Assembly: GCA_965248855.1 (NCBI GenBank)
Contig: CBDFKQ010000012.1
Coordinates: 372,001 to 436,000 of the forward strand
DNA length: 64,000 nt
Source of the DNA: CBDFKQ01 sp965248855
GTDB taxonomy: Bacteria > Bacteroidota > Bacteroidia > Cytophagales > 172606-1
Direction of reading: 5' to 3'
Below the pieces are notes generated by a model. It had not been told where the DNA came from and did no database searches. It saw only the letters and a list, made by a program, of their open reading frames with translations. Position 1 is the stretch's first letter, and the number at the start of each line of letters is the position of its first letter. Of the stretch, positions 1 through 8,814 are shown piece after piece. The position numbers and the translations under genes were made by a program.

Positions 1-781
1 CATCCCGTTTGTCGTTTCTTTCAAACTCAAACCACCGGTATCATATACTACACCTTTTCCAACTAATATATATGGTTTTTTATTTATCGCATTTTTTGGT
101 TTGTATGTTAAAATATTAAATGTAGGAGGGTTGGGGCTTCCCCAATTAACTGCAAGTAAACCGCCCATTTTTAAACTTTGTATTTTCTTTTTATTAAAAA
201 CCTCCACTTCAAAACCTGCAATTTTGCCTGCTTTTTCCATTTCTTCACTAAACTGTTCGGCAGTTAAAAAAACAACAGGTTCATTAACTAAATCTTTGGT
301 GAGAGCAACTGCATCTGTTAAATTTTTTAATTCATCAACACTTTTTTGCTTTAAATCCGAATGAAACAGCTCTATTGTTTTAATACTATTTAACTTATTT
401 TTATCGGTTTTGTATTTAAGAAATTTATAATTACTTAAAATGCAGCCTTCTGTAAATATCAGAACATCTTCCACTTTTCTTAAAAAAGAGGAAATATAAA
501 TATTTTCTATTTTATTTGTATTTAAATAATTACAAAGTTCATAGCCGGACCTACGCAATTTTTCTTTTTCATCTGAAGGGTTTTTTCCTTTTTCGACAAA
601 AATTAAAATTATTAAATAATCATAACGATTTATAACTACTTGATTTAGTTTATTATCACGTTGGTTAATTATATATTTTATTTTCCAAATCAGAAAACCG
701 GAGTTCAGAAGGAATATCATCACACAAGTAAGCCGAATTAACTTTTTCAGTTTTACCGGATACTAATTTTATATCAGCCAT
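1..781 (-). pseudogene. Leucyl aminopeptidase family (M17), 3' end outside window, apparent N-terminal frameshift
   Basis: Reading leftwards from an ATG at 781, about 38 codons run to a stop at 665-667, while the neighbouring frame continues open to the window edge. That frame carries LVNEPVVF, then MGGLLAVNWGS, then LVGKGVVYDTGG, which is the conserved metal/active-site approach of M17 cytosol aminopeptidases (lysine in VGKG, aspartate in YDTGG). These manganese/zinc enzymes release N-terminal residues from peptides in the cytoplasm. The two frames join near 665-690, so a one-base indel or sequencing error is likely. A shorter start in the second frame (MIFLLNSG, about 710) would give an open gene without the first residues. 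The catalytic C-terminus lies beyond position 1. Family assignment is firm; whether the gene is truly broken is not. Confidence 0.75.
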
Positions 782-931
782 TATATTTTTACTATTTAGA
801 TTATTTAAGGGATTAAATTAGATGTATAATTTAATTTGATTTTAAACCTCACATTAAAATTGATGGTCAGATTTTTTAGAATAAATATTTGATTTAAACA
901 TTAAATTCTTTACAATATTACAATAAACATT

Positions 932-2137
932 TTGATTAGATTATCTGTGAACTTTACTTATCATAAAATAAAATTATTTTTTATTGAAAAAGAAAAAAAT
1001 AATAATTATAAAAAAATATTAAAACTTTACTTTATAGCTTATTTATTTATTTTTTGTGGTTTTAGCAACATATTTGGCCAAGATCAAAAGGATCAAAACA
1101 CATATCAGGAAGAGATTAAAAAGAAAGAAATCAAACCTATTTACAAAAATAGCCTTAAGGTATTACCTGTTATTTATTATACACCCGAAACCCATTTAGC
1201 AGGCGGCTTGGTTGGAATTTATTTATTTAAAACCAAAAAAGACAGTACAACCAGAACATCAAATATAGATTTTGCTGCCATTTATACCCAAAATAAGCAA
1301 GTTATTATAAATCCGATAATAACAATGTTTACAAAAAACGAAATGTTTTACCTGCGAAGTTATTTTTTATACACCGAGTTTCCGGAATTTTTTTATGGTA
1401 TTGGCAGTAAAGGAATAGATTCCACTAAAGAAAAGATTAGTTATAAAGCATTGCGTACCCATCAAAGATTTTTAACAAAGTTATTACCTAAGTTTTTTGG
1501 AGGTTTACAATATGATTATACTAATATTTATGACTTAAAATTTCCCGATGATACAAAGTATTTAAATAAACTTACAGGTTTTACAGGGAGCAAATCATCA
1601 GGCTTAGGCGTGGCATTCCAAATAGATATGCGTGATAATATATTAAATGCCTCAAAAGGATATTATATTGAAGTGTCAAATTTAAATTACGGTAGTTGGA
1701 TTGGCAGTAAATTTAATTTTCACAACTATATTTTAGATTTTAGAAAATACTTTCAATTACCAAATAAAAGCATAGTTGCATTTCAAACATATTTTAATTT
1801 AAATAGTGGTAATGTCCCTTTTAAACAAATGGCAACAATCGGTGGCCATACTTTAATGAGAGGATATTATAACGGAAGGTTTAGAGATAAAAATGCAACT
1901 GTAATTCAAGCAGAATGGAGGCAACATATTTGGCGAAGAATAGGAGCGACAATTTTTGGTGGCTTAGGTGAAGTAGCACCGAAAGCTTTTAATTTCTATA
2001 TTTCTGATATAAAAGCCGGTGGTGGAGTGGGTTTTCGTTTTATGGTTGACAAACAAGAAAGATTGAATTTTAGATTCGATGCCGCTTTTGGTGAAAATTC
2101 TCACGGATTTTATTTTAATATTGCAGAAGCATTTTAA
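932..2137 (+). CDS. BamA/Omp85-like outer-membrane beta-barrel protein
   Basis: This 401-residue protein has a hydrophobic secretion segment at about residues 28-49 ending near NIFGQ, then alternating amphipathic strands and a C-terminal phenylalanine (NIAEAF), as outer-membrane barrels have. Motifs such as GGHTLMRGYYNGRFRDKN and AAEW-type strands resemble the bacterial surface antigen (D15/Omp85) barrel domain. No POTRA domains are present, so it is a barrel-only member rather than BamA itself. The start is uncertain: TTG at 932 or GTG at 947 are the only upstream options, and no ATG precedes the signal segment. The gene ends 11 bases before rsmA, so the two may be co-transcribed. Substrate or partner is unknown. 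Confidence 0.7.
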   Translation: MIRLSVNFTYHKIKLFFIEKEKNNNYKKILKLYFIAYLFIFCGFSNIFGQDQKDQNTYQEEIKKKEIKPIYKNSLKVLPVIYYTPETHLAGGLVGIYLFKTKKDSTTRTSNIDFAAIYTQNKQVIINPIITMFTKNEMFYLRSYFLYTEFPEFFYGIGSKGIDSTKEKISYKALRTHQRFLTKLLPKFFGGLQYDYTNIYDLKFPDDTKYLNKLTGFTGSKSSGLGVAFQIDMRDNILNASKGYYIEVSNLNYGSWIGSKFNFHNYILDFRKYFQLPNKSIVAFQTYFNLNSGNVPFKQMATIGGHTLMRGYYNGRFRDKNATVIQAEWRQHIWRRIGATIFGGLGEVAPKAFNFYISDIKAGGGVGFRFMVDKQERLNFRFDAAFGENSHGFYFNIAEAF

Positions 2138-2148
2138 AAATAAATATT

Positions 2149-2931
2149 TTGAAAGTAAAACCTAAAAAACATTTAGGACAACATTTTTTAATCGACAAAG
2201 GAATTGCTGAAGATATTGTAAATTTATTAACAGGACATAAAAATTACAATAAAATTCTAGAAATCGGCCCCGGTATGGGAATACTTACTGATTTTTTAAT
2301 TTCTAAAAACCGGTTTGATTATTATTTAATAGAAATTGACGGCGAATCTATTACTTATTTAAATGCACATTATCCTAACTTAAAAGATAAAATTATTGCA
2401 GGGGATTTTTTAAGAATAAATTTTGAAAAATATTTTTCTGAACCTTTCGCTATTATTGGTAATTTTCCTTATAATATTTCTACACAAATTTTATTTAAGG
2501 TACTTGAAAATAAGGATAAGGTACCGGAAGTTGTAGGGATGTTTCAAAAAGAAGTGGCGAAAAGAATTGCATCAGGCCCCGGTAATAAGGAATATGGTAT
2601 TTTAAGTGTGCTTTTACAAGCATTTTATGATATTGAATATTGTTTATCGGTTTCTGAAGATGTATTTGACCCACCTCCAAAAGTTAAATCAGGGGTTTTG
2701 AGATTAAAAAGAAATAATATAGAAAAATTAGATTGCGATGAAAAATTATTTAAGATTATTGTTAAGCAAGGTTTTAATAATAGAAGAAAAACATTAAAAA
2801 ATGCGTTAAAATCTCTTCAAATGCCTGAAACATTTTATGAAGATGGTTTAATGAGTAAAAGGGCAGAACAATTGGGAGTTGCCGAGTTTGTTCATTTAAC
2901 GCAACTGGCAGAAAGATTAAAAATAATTTAA
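2149..2931 (+). CDS. rsmA: 16S rRNA (adenine1518/1519-N6)-dimethyltransferase RsmA (KsgA)
   Basis: The 260-residue product dimethylates two adjacent adenines in helix 45 of 16S rRNA with S-adenosylmethionine during late small-subunit assembly. The start KPKKHLGQHFL is the family signature, ILEIGPGMGILT is the SAM-binding motif I (about residues 37-48), and IIGNFPYNIST is the NFPYN catalytic motif IV (about 102-112). Length matches the family. The start codon is TTG, chosen because it sits immediately before the conserved K-x-K-P-K-K-H-L-G-Q segment. It follows the barrel-protein gene by 11 bases and precedes an HD-hydrolase pseudogene by 12, so it is probably part of a short operon. Confidence 0.95.
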   Translation: MKVKPKKHLGQHFLIDKGIAEDIVNLLTGHKNYNKILEIGPGMGILTDFLISKNRFDYYLIEIDGESITYLNAHYPNLKDKIIAGDFLRINFEKYFSEPFAIIGNFPYNISTQILFKVLENKDKVPEVVGMFQKEVAKRIASGPGNKEYGILSVLLQAFYDIEYCLSVSEDVFDPPPKVKSGVLRLKRNNIEKLDCDEKLFKIIVKQGFNNRRKTLKNALKSLQMPETFYEDGLMSKRAEQLGVAEFVHLTQLAERLKII

Positions 2932-2943
2932 AAACATTTTTAA

Positions 2944-3646
2944 ATGACTTTTGATTACGTAAAATATCAATCCTTATTTGCAAAATTTGGAATGAGTCCG
3001 GAAGGGATAGGGAAATTAATGTGGTACTGGCAACAAAAGCATAGATATTATCATTCGGAGGAGCACTTATCATTTTTAATAATTAACATAGAAAACATTG
3101 CTCAAAAAAATGAAATCAATGCAGAGGAAAAAGATATCCTTTTAATGACAGCATTTTTTCATGATGCAATTTATGACCCAACCTCTTTTGATAATGAAGA
3201 AAAAAGCGAAGAATTATTCAGAGTGCTACAAATTTAATAAGTAATTTAATTCTGGAAACAATAAAATCATACAGTTGAAAAGAGCGATACAAATTTAATA
3301 AGTAATTTAATTCTGGAAACTAAAAATCATAAACCAACCGATCGGCTTTCAGAAATTTTTATTGAATTAGACTTATCCATTTTAACAAAATCACAGAAAA
3401 GGAAGAAAGTCTTCTATTGAATTGATTGATTATGAAAAAAAAATAATGAAAGAATTTCAATATGCTGATTATAAAATTTACAAAAATTTAAGAATTGCTT
3501 TTTTGGAATCTTTTTTGAAATCTAATATAGAAAATCAAAATAATATTAAATTTTTAATTGATTTTTTAAACGATTTTCGACCTTTGCAAAAATCGGTGTA
3601 TATGCCGGATCTTTTAGAAACTTTCCGCATCTCTCTTTTTACATAG
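2944..3646 (+). pseudogene. HD-superfamily phosphohydrolase, broken by tandem duplication and frameshift
   Basis: The first 97 residues are the N-terminus of the predicted metal-dependent HD phosphohydrolase family: YHSEEHL carries the first histidine and TAFFHDAIYD the HD pair. The frame stops at 3235-3237 inside an imperfect duplication whose two copies are offset by 61 bases, which shifts the frame. Downstream, another frame resumes with SNLILETKNHK and ELDLSIL (family-typical), then stops at 3417-3419. A third frame carries YEKKIMKEFQYAD and LNDFRPL, corresponding to the family's C-terminal half. At about 3614 it runs directly into the truncated YdeI-like gene. At least two inactivating changes make a functional product unlikely. 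Confidence 0.8.
3221..3330 (+). repeat. Imperfect tandem duplication, copies offset by 61 bp
   Basis: The stretch tacaaatttaataagtaatt at 3227 recurs at 3288, with matching flanks (gagtgc versus gagcga upstream, ataaaatcat versus taaaaatcat downstream). The unit is about 61 bp, not a multiple of three, so it breaks the HD-hydrolase reading frame. Confidence 0.85.
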
Positions 3647-3835
3647 GCTATCGATCCAACCAAAACATAATGCCTCTTCCGTAGCATCGTTGAGATTAAT
3701 ACTCTCAACTTTACTTTTTTTGTGATATAATATTAGCCAAACTGCATTCTCAGTTTGGCTGTTTTCCTCTAACCATTTCCGCCATTCTAATCTAGTTTTA
3801 GAATAAAGAGCTTGTTTTCCCTCTTTTATTTCCAT
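3614..3835 (-). pseudogene. YdeI/OmpD-associated family protein, C-terminally truncated
   Basis: The 73 residues match the N-terminal part of the bacteriocin-protection YdeI/OmpD-associated family: EWRKWLEEN, AVWLILYHKKS, and EEALCFGWIDSLCKKRDAES. Members are normally about 190 residues, and the usual continuation after KRDAES-Y/F is missing. The stop at 3614-3616 coincides with the end of the HD pseudogene homology on the other strand, so both genes appear to have lost their 3' parts at one junction. I see no remainder of the gene within the window. Confidence 0.7.
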
Positions 3836-3843
3836 AAATGTTA

Positions 3844-4261
3844 TTAGTTTTTTTGGTTCAACATTGAGATATAATGGACATTAGTCATTATTCCCAGAAT
3901 ATTTCCAAAAGGATCTATCACAGATGCTGTTACAAATATTCCCTTTCCTTGACTATGGTCTGTGATTGGTAAATATTCCATTGCGCCCAAAGAAATAAGT
4001 TTGTCAAGAGTTTCTTTTAAATTGTTAACATGCCAATGTGCAATAGCTCCCGATGGCTTTGTCGAATAATTGTTGGGTGCATTTACTATCAATTATTCCT
4101 AATTCTTGTTGGTAATCTCCAATGCGAAATTCGATATAACCAGGAACATTAAAATAAGGTTCTATACCTAAAAAATTAGTATACCATTTTTTTGCGGCTT
4201 CAAGATCATTTGAATAAAAGTTGACTGTAGCTAAACCCCTTAATACATGTAATTTTTCCAT
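3844..4261 (-). pseudogene. VOC-family (glyoxalase/bleomycin-resistance fold) protein with internal frameshift
   Basis: An N-terminal frame starts at 4261 with LRGLATVNFYSNDLEAAKKWY, a classic VOC beta-alpha opening, and reaches ELGIIDSK. Homology then continues in another frame with APNNYSTKPSGAIAHWHVNNL, followed by ASVIDPFGNILGIM, the conserved second-half motif. The switch lies at about 4075-4085 and looks like a small deletion after the codons for D-S-K. Joined, the protein is about 138 residues, normal for a single VOC module. It sits 75 bases downstream of the WYL-domain regulator gene on the same strand, a common pairing. No substrate can be assigned. Confidence 0.75.
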
Positions 4262-4335
4262 TTTTGTTTTTTTTAAATTCTTTATTCAACAAAAGTAAAA
4301 TGGGAAATGACAGAGGTATGTCAGAGGTAAAAAAA

Positions 4336-5034
4336 TTATTTTGAAAATCTTTCAAAATATTCTTTTAAAGTCATTTTATGTGGTTCAAACTTTTCGTTTT
4401 GAACATGTATATTTTTAATTCTGTCAAGTCTAAAATATCGAAATTCGTTTTTTAAACGACACCACGCCAGTAACAACCAATTTTCTTGAGTTGTTAACAA
4501 TGCAAACGGTTCAATTGTTCTTTTAGAAATTTCGTTAGAGTCTTGCTTTTGATATTCTATATTTGTTAAATTAAAATTTGTAAGTGCTAACTGTAAACTT
4601 ACCAAATAGTTACTTGTTTTTTCATATGAATTGTTCTGACTAACTGCTATTCGATCAGAAAGTAAGTTTGCATTTTCTTTCGTATTTTGTCGTAATACAG
4701 CTTTTATTTTGCTAATCGCATCAGTATATTCTTTTACAAATGAGGCATCCTTATTTTTTAAAACAAATTGCTCTGCTGTAATTAATGCATTTGCTTCACT
4801 TTCGGTAAACGTAACTGGTGGGATTCGATAACCTTCCAATAAAGAATAACCTTTGCCTTCTTCTGTTATGATTGGTACTCCCGATTTTTCTAATGCTTTA
4901 ATGTCCCGATAAATTGTCCTGACACTAACATTAAACTTATTTGCAAGTGATGTAGATGTGATAAGGCTCTTGGTTTGCAGTTGTATTAGTATGGCAGTAA
5001 GTCGTGAAAGTCTTTTTGTATCGTTATCATTCAT
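4336..5034 (-). CDS. YafY-like transcriptional regulator (HTH_11 + WYL domain)
   Basis: The product is a DeoR-like helix-turn-helix regulator with a WYL ligand-sensing domain. The HTH covers about residues 6-60 (RLSRLTAILIQLQ, then VSVRTIYRDIKALEKSGVPI) and the WYL region about 130-215 (EPFALLTTQENWLLLAWCRL, then FRYFRLDRI). The ATG at 5034 (MNDNDTKRLSR) is preferred over an upstream TTG at 5061 that adds nine non-conserved residues. It lies upstream of the broken VOC gene, which may have been its target. The signal sensed is unknown. Confidence 0.85.
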   Translation of the reverse strand: MNDNDTKRLSRLTAILIQLQTKSLITSTSLANKFNVSVRTIYRDIKALEKSGVPIITEEGKGYSLLEGYRIPPVTFTESEANALITAEQFVLKNKDASFVKEYTDAISKIKAVLRQNTKENANLLSDRIAVSQNNSYEKTSNYLVSLQLALTNFNLTNIEYQKQDSNEISKRTIEPFALLTTQENWLLLAWCRLKNEFRYFRLDRIKNIHVQNEKFEPHKMTLKEYFERFSK

Positions 5035-5192
5035 TTCCAATTTAACTGCAAATTTTTGCAATCAAGTAAAGTTAGGAAAACTTAGGATTAGAGGTATAAT
5101 GAATCAATTAATTTTTTTGAAAACGGAAAGAAAAATAGCATCAAAAAAAGTAGATAAGTACATTCACTGGTAGAGAAACGCTGATAATATTG

Positions 5193-5220
5193 GTAATACC
5201 CCGTTTTTTGACAGGGTATT
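5193..5220 (-). terminator. Hairpin downstream of the OmpH-like gene
   Basis: The arms taataccc and gggtatta are separated by a 12-base loop, 22 bases after the stop codon of the OmpH-like gene. No clear T-tract follows on the minus strand, so terminator function is only probable. Confidence 0.4.
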
Positions 5221-5241
5221 AACTATTGTAAGATTTAAAAT

Positions 5242-5859
5242 TTATTTTTTAGAATCGTCATCTTTTTTATCTGAGCTTGAAGATTTTTTAGATGTTTCGT
5301 ATTCTGAGTTTAAAGCTTTTACAACATCTGTAGTAATATCTAAAGTTGGGTCGGCATATAAAACTTTGTCTTGGCCTCCTTGAACACCCAAAACAAATTT
5401 AAAATTTTTTTCTTTGCTGTATTTTTTAAGGTAGGTTGTTACCTTATCATACATTTCTTTATTTTTAGTGATGGCTTCCCCTTGTAATTTTTGTTTTAAT
5501 GAAGCTTCAAATGTTTGAAAATCCTGTTGTTTTTTACTTAAGGTTTGCTCTTGTTGTTGAACCTGCACCATCGAAAGTTCATTGCGATGATTTTGGAAAT
5601 AAATAATTTCGTTTTGTAATGCTCTTCCTTTAGATGTAAGATCATTATCGGCTTCAATTCCTTTACCCTCCAGCTCCTTTTGAATATCTTTTGCAAATTG
5701 GTAATTGTTTACCAGTGAATCTGTATTTACATATACAATACTTCCATTAGCAGCTGAAGATGAAGAAGTTTCTTTCTTTTCTGAAACAAGGTCATTTTTA
5801 TTACAAGATGCCAATGCAATTAATGCACAAAACTGAAGAGCGATAAATGTTTTTTTCAT
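5242..5859 (-). CDS. OmpH/Skp-family periplasmic chaperone-like lipoprotein
   Basis: The 205-residue protein starts MKKTFIALQFCALIALASC, a lipoprotein signal with lipobox LASC (cysteine 19). After a Ser-rich linker, SIVYVNTDSLVNNYQ matches the conserved first strand of the OmpH/Skp fold. A long Gln/Lys-rich helix (about residues 70-140) then forms the expected coiled-coil tentacle, and VLGVQGGQDKVLYADPTLDIT is the family C-terminal strand. Skp-like proteins hold unfolded outer-membrane proteins in the periplasm; the lipid anchor and the acidic/Lys/Ser-rich tail are typical of Bacteroidota variants. It is transcribed alone, between the regulator gene and the PP2C-like gene. Confidence 0.85.
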   Translation of the reverse strand: MKKTFIALQFCALIALASCNKNDLVSEKKETSSSSAANGSIVYVNTDSLVNNYQFAKDIQKELEGKGIEADNDLTSKGRALQNEIIYFQNHRNELSMVQVQQQEQTLSKKQQDFQTFEASLKQKLQGEAITKNKEMYDKVTTYLKKYSKEKNFKFVLGVQGGQDKVLYADPTLDITTDVVKALNSEYETSKKSSSSDKKDDDSKK

Positions 5860-5965
5860 TATAATTTTTTTCAGATAATTTTAAAATATTCCACAAATAT
5901 ATAGAACGATTCTGCAATTGAAAATTTTAGATTAATTCGGGTAGTTTCTTATAAGTTTTTTCTTT

Positions 5966-7471
5966 TTATGGATTCGGTATTATTAGTTTTTCACCTCTAT
6001 TGGTTTTATTGCCTGTCATATCATTAGCCTTTTTGATCGCCTCTTTTTTTACATCATAATCTTTGGATAATTTACTTAAAATATCCCCCGGTCCGATTGT
6101 GTGAACAGCTTTTACTTTTATTTTTAATTCCTGACCTAATTTAATTTCATCATCCTTCAAATCATTTAATTTTTTGATAGTAGATTTTTTAATATTAAAT
6201 TTTTCGGAAATTTTAGAAATGTTATCTCCTGATTTTACGGTGTATAAAATAATTGTATCTCTTTTAATTGATTTTTTTTCTTCCTTTTCCGCTTCTTTTT
6301 TCTTTTCAATTATTTCCGTTGTTTTTTTCTTTTCTTGCACCGGTTCAATGGTGGAAGGATCCTTCCCGGTAACATTTGCGTCAGGTTGGGGTAAACTTTT
6401 TTCTTCAACCACAGGTTGTTGATTTAAAAGTTCATTACTTGATGGGTCGTTGGTCATATAATCCCAACCGGAAAAAAACAGGCCTAATACAATAACGAAA
6501 AGAACGCAAAGTATAATTAAAGCCCAATCAAGCCCTTTAGCTTTTTTCTGAATAGTACTTTGCATTTTTATTTCGGGTATTTCTGTAGCAGAAATATTAT
6601 TGGCTGCAATATTTATTTTTGTTTCGTTTGGTAAATCAGGTACGATAGTCTCATTTGATTCAGATACCACTTCATTATTATTATCAATTTGATTTCCATC
6701 AATAGGAATATTTACCGGAATTAATAAATCTTTTGCATCTGTAAAATTAATAACCATAGCCGTGGCATTATCGTCTCCTTCGGCACTTACCAATGCTTTG
6801 ATTAACTCGTCAGCCTTATTTTGAGCCGCCTCGTCAATCTTTAAAATTAACTCTATATCATAATCATGTAAAGTGCCGTGCAACCCTTGAGTACTTAATA
6901 AAAGCACATCGCCTTTTTCAAACCTGAATACATCACTATCATTTGACTTTTCGGATTCTTTTAATAAACCAATAGTTTTATTTACTTCCCTTTTTCGTGG
7001 ATGGAATTTTGCTTCATCTTCATCAATTGCTCCTTGATTTATTAATTGTTGAACAAATGTATGATCTCTCGTTAATTTGCGTATAGCCTTGTTACGCATA
7101 AGATACAATCTGCAATCACCAACATGGGTGTAAAATATATCATCACCTTTAATCAAAACTATAACTACACTTGACGACATTCCTTCAAGATCAGGGTTTT
7201 GAAGGGAATGAGTTTGAATTTGAGAATTTGCAAAAAGTAAAGATTGCGATAAGGCTTCTTTAAGATTATAGTAAACCTGATGTTGAAAAAAAACTTTTAT
7301 ACTTTCGGTCGTCATTCTGGAAGCCGTGGCTCCACCTACATTTCCTCCATATCCATTGCAAACAATAAAAAGATCGCCATTGGGAGTTTGAAAGTTTCCG
7401 GAAAAGTTATCATTAACTTGCTTGCTCCGACCCACTTGAGTGTGAATACCGAATTGAAAGCTTTTACTCAT
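5966..7471 (-). CDS. PP2C-like (probable pseudophosphatase) membrane protein with two LysM domains
   Basis: The protein has 501 residues. About residues 5-245 form a PP2C-type Ser/Thr phosphatase domain (THVGDCRLY, RDHTFVQQLINQGAI, GDDNATAMVI). One membrane segment follows at about 315-335, then a Pro/Lys-rich linker and two LysM modules (about 409-453 and 456-499) that would lie in the periplasm and could bind peptidoglycan. Two metal-binding positions are altered: the usual D-G-x-G-G is N39-G-Y-G-G, and the usual S-D-G-L is T-Q195-G-L. The first motif is also shortened (VNDNF). D233/D234 remain. I infer weak or lost catalysis and a possible signalling or scaffold role. It is preceded by a plausible promoter. 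Confidence 0.8.
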   Translation of the reverse strand: MSKSFQFGIHTQVGRSKQVNDNFSGNFQTPNGDLFIVCNGYGGNVGGATASRMTTESIKVFFQHQVYYNLKEALSQSLLFANSQIQTHSLQNPDLEGMSSSVVIVLIKGDDIFYTHVGDCRLYLMRNKAIRKLTRDHTFVQQLINQGAIDEDEAKFHPRKREVNKTIGLLKESEKSNDSDVFRFEKGDVLLLSTQGLHGTLHDYDIELILKIDEAAQNKADELIKALVSAEGDDNATAMVINFTDAKDLLIPVNIPIDGNQIDNNNEVVSESNETIVPDLPNETKINIAANNISATEIPEIKMQSTIQKKAKGLDWALIILCVLFVIVLGLFFSGWDYMTNDPSSNELLNQQPVVEEKSLPQPDANVTGKDPSTIEPVQEKKKTTEIIEKKKEAEKEEKKSIKRDTIILYTVKSGDNISKISEKFNIKKSTIKKLNDLKDDEIKLGQELKIKVKAVHTIGPGDILSKLSKDYDVKKEAIKKANDMTGNKTNRGEKLIIPNP

Positions 7472-7496
7472 AATTTATTTTTTGGAAATTAATTGT

Positions 7497-7526
7497 CAAA
7501 ATTACATTATATGTTTGAAATATCAA
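7497..7526 (-). promoter_or_regulatory. Candidate Bacteroidota promoter of the PP2C-like gene
   Basis: On the minus strand, TAATTTTG (7497-7504) fits the -7 consensus TAnnTTTG, and a TTG (7524-7526) lies 19 bases upstream. The start codon is 26 bases downstream. AT-rich sequence makes chance matches possible. Confidence 0.4.
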
Positions 7527-7543
7527 TAATCATATAAGGCAGC

Positions 7544-8716
7544 TTACAAGGCAATTTTTTTGGTTTTAAAGTATAATAAATAAAATACTGCCATTAAGCT
7601 TATAAAACCTGAAAGGAAAAATGTTATTGCAAAGTTGGAATAATTATTATTATAAATATATGCTGAAATAACGGCTCCCAGTCCTATTCCAAATTCCAAA
7701 CCTATATATGATGTAGCTACTGCTTTGCCACGTTTTTCCGGTAAAGAAATATCAATAGTCCACGCCATAAGAGTAGGTGTATTTATTCCCCATGAAATAC
7801 CGAAAATAACCGCTCCCATAATTAAAGTAATATAATTTTGAGATAGTCCTATTATTAACATACTTATAGCCAATACTATTGAAGAGAAAATCATGACCGG
7901 TTTTCTTCCCCGTCGATCAGAAATCTTCCCTGCAAAAAGCCTTACAAATAATGAGCTGATTGTGTAAACAGCAATAAATAAACCCTTATTCTCGAACTTT
8001 AAGTGAGTACATAAATCGGGTGCAATTGTTAAAATTGCTCCCGTAGGGAAGGAAACGAGTAACATGATAATAAAAGGCCCAATAACCGGATTCTCGAACC
8101 ATTCATTTTTTTCAAGTTTTAAATATTGAAATTTAAATTTTTGTTTGTCCTGTAAACTTTCTTTCATGCCCATTAAAATTAAAATAGACATTAAAGCAAA
8201 TAGTGACGAACAATAGAACATTATATTAATATTATAAACGTCTGTTAACCAACTACCCACTAATGGACCGATAGCCATACCTAAGCTTCCACTTATTGCC
8301 TGTATTCCCATTGCTTCTCCTCTCCTATCAGGTGGAATTATATCTGCAACATATGCTGATGTACCTGTTGGTTTAAAACCGGTTGAAAAACCATGAACAA
8401 GACGAAGAATTAAAAATCCCCAAACGGTAACTAATTTCGGATAAAGAATGCCACAAAGAAAACAAACCAACGAACCAAAAGCCATTATTGGAATCCTTCC
8501 TATTTTATCTGTCAATTTTCCGCTGAATGGCCTTGATATTCCTGCAGTGAGAGTAAATAATGCAATGATTAAACCTTTATAATCTGCACCGCCCATTTTA
8601 TCCAAATAGGCAGGTAACTCAGGCAACATCATTGTAAAACTGGCTGAAAATAAAAAACTGCTTAAGGAAATTAAAATAAATTGAAGACTGTAAATCGAAT
8701 TATTACGAATGGGCAT
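7544..8716 (-). CDS. Major facilitator superfamily (MFS) transporter
   Basis: The 390-residue protein has about twelve hydrophobic segments. The MFS signature after TM2 is present as GKLTDKIGRIPIM (about residues 66-78), and the related loop in the second half is GKISDRRGRKPVMIF. The segment PPDRRGEAMGIQAISGSLG and the closing sequence GKAVATSYIGLEFGIGLG are typical of drug/metabolite efflux MFS proteins. It should be a proton-driven inner-membrane exporter; the substrate cannot be told. It is apparently monocistronic. A TAATTTTG motif sits only six bases before the start codon. Confidence 0.85.
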   Translation of the reverse strand: MPIRNNSIYSLQFILISLSSFLFSASFTMMLPELPAYLDKMGGADYKGLIIALFTLTAGISRPFSGKLTDKIGRIPIMAFGSLVCFLCGILYPKLVTVWGFLILRLVHGFSTGFKPTGTSAYVADIIPPDRRGEAMGIQAISGSLGMAIGPLVGSWLTDVYNINIMFYCSSLFALMSILILMGMKESLQDKQKFKFQYLKLEKNEWFENPVIGPFIIMLLVSFPTGAILTIAPDLCTHLKFENKGLFIAVYTISSLFVRLFAGKISDRRGRKPVMIFSSIVLAISMLIIGLSQNYITLIMGAVIFGISWGINTPTLMAWTIDISLPEKRGKAVATSYIGLEFGIGLGAVISAYIYNNNYSNFAITFFLSGFISLMAVFYLLYFKTKKIAL

Positions 8717-8814
8717 CCTGCAAAATTATTAATTTTTTTGCAGGATTAAATCTTAAATGTTTTTTTAGTGGTTTCGGTTACTATAAATCAGAAGTTATCT
8801 CAAAATAATATATA

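Noticed and set aside
101..364. 87-codon plus-strand ORF
   Set aside because: Lies opposite the M17 aminopeptidase, whose motifs are unmistakable.
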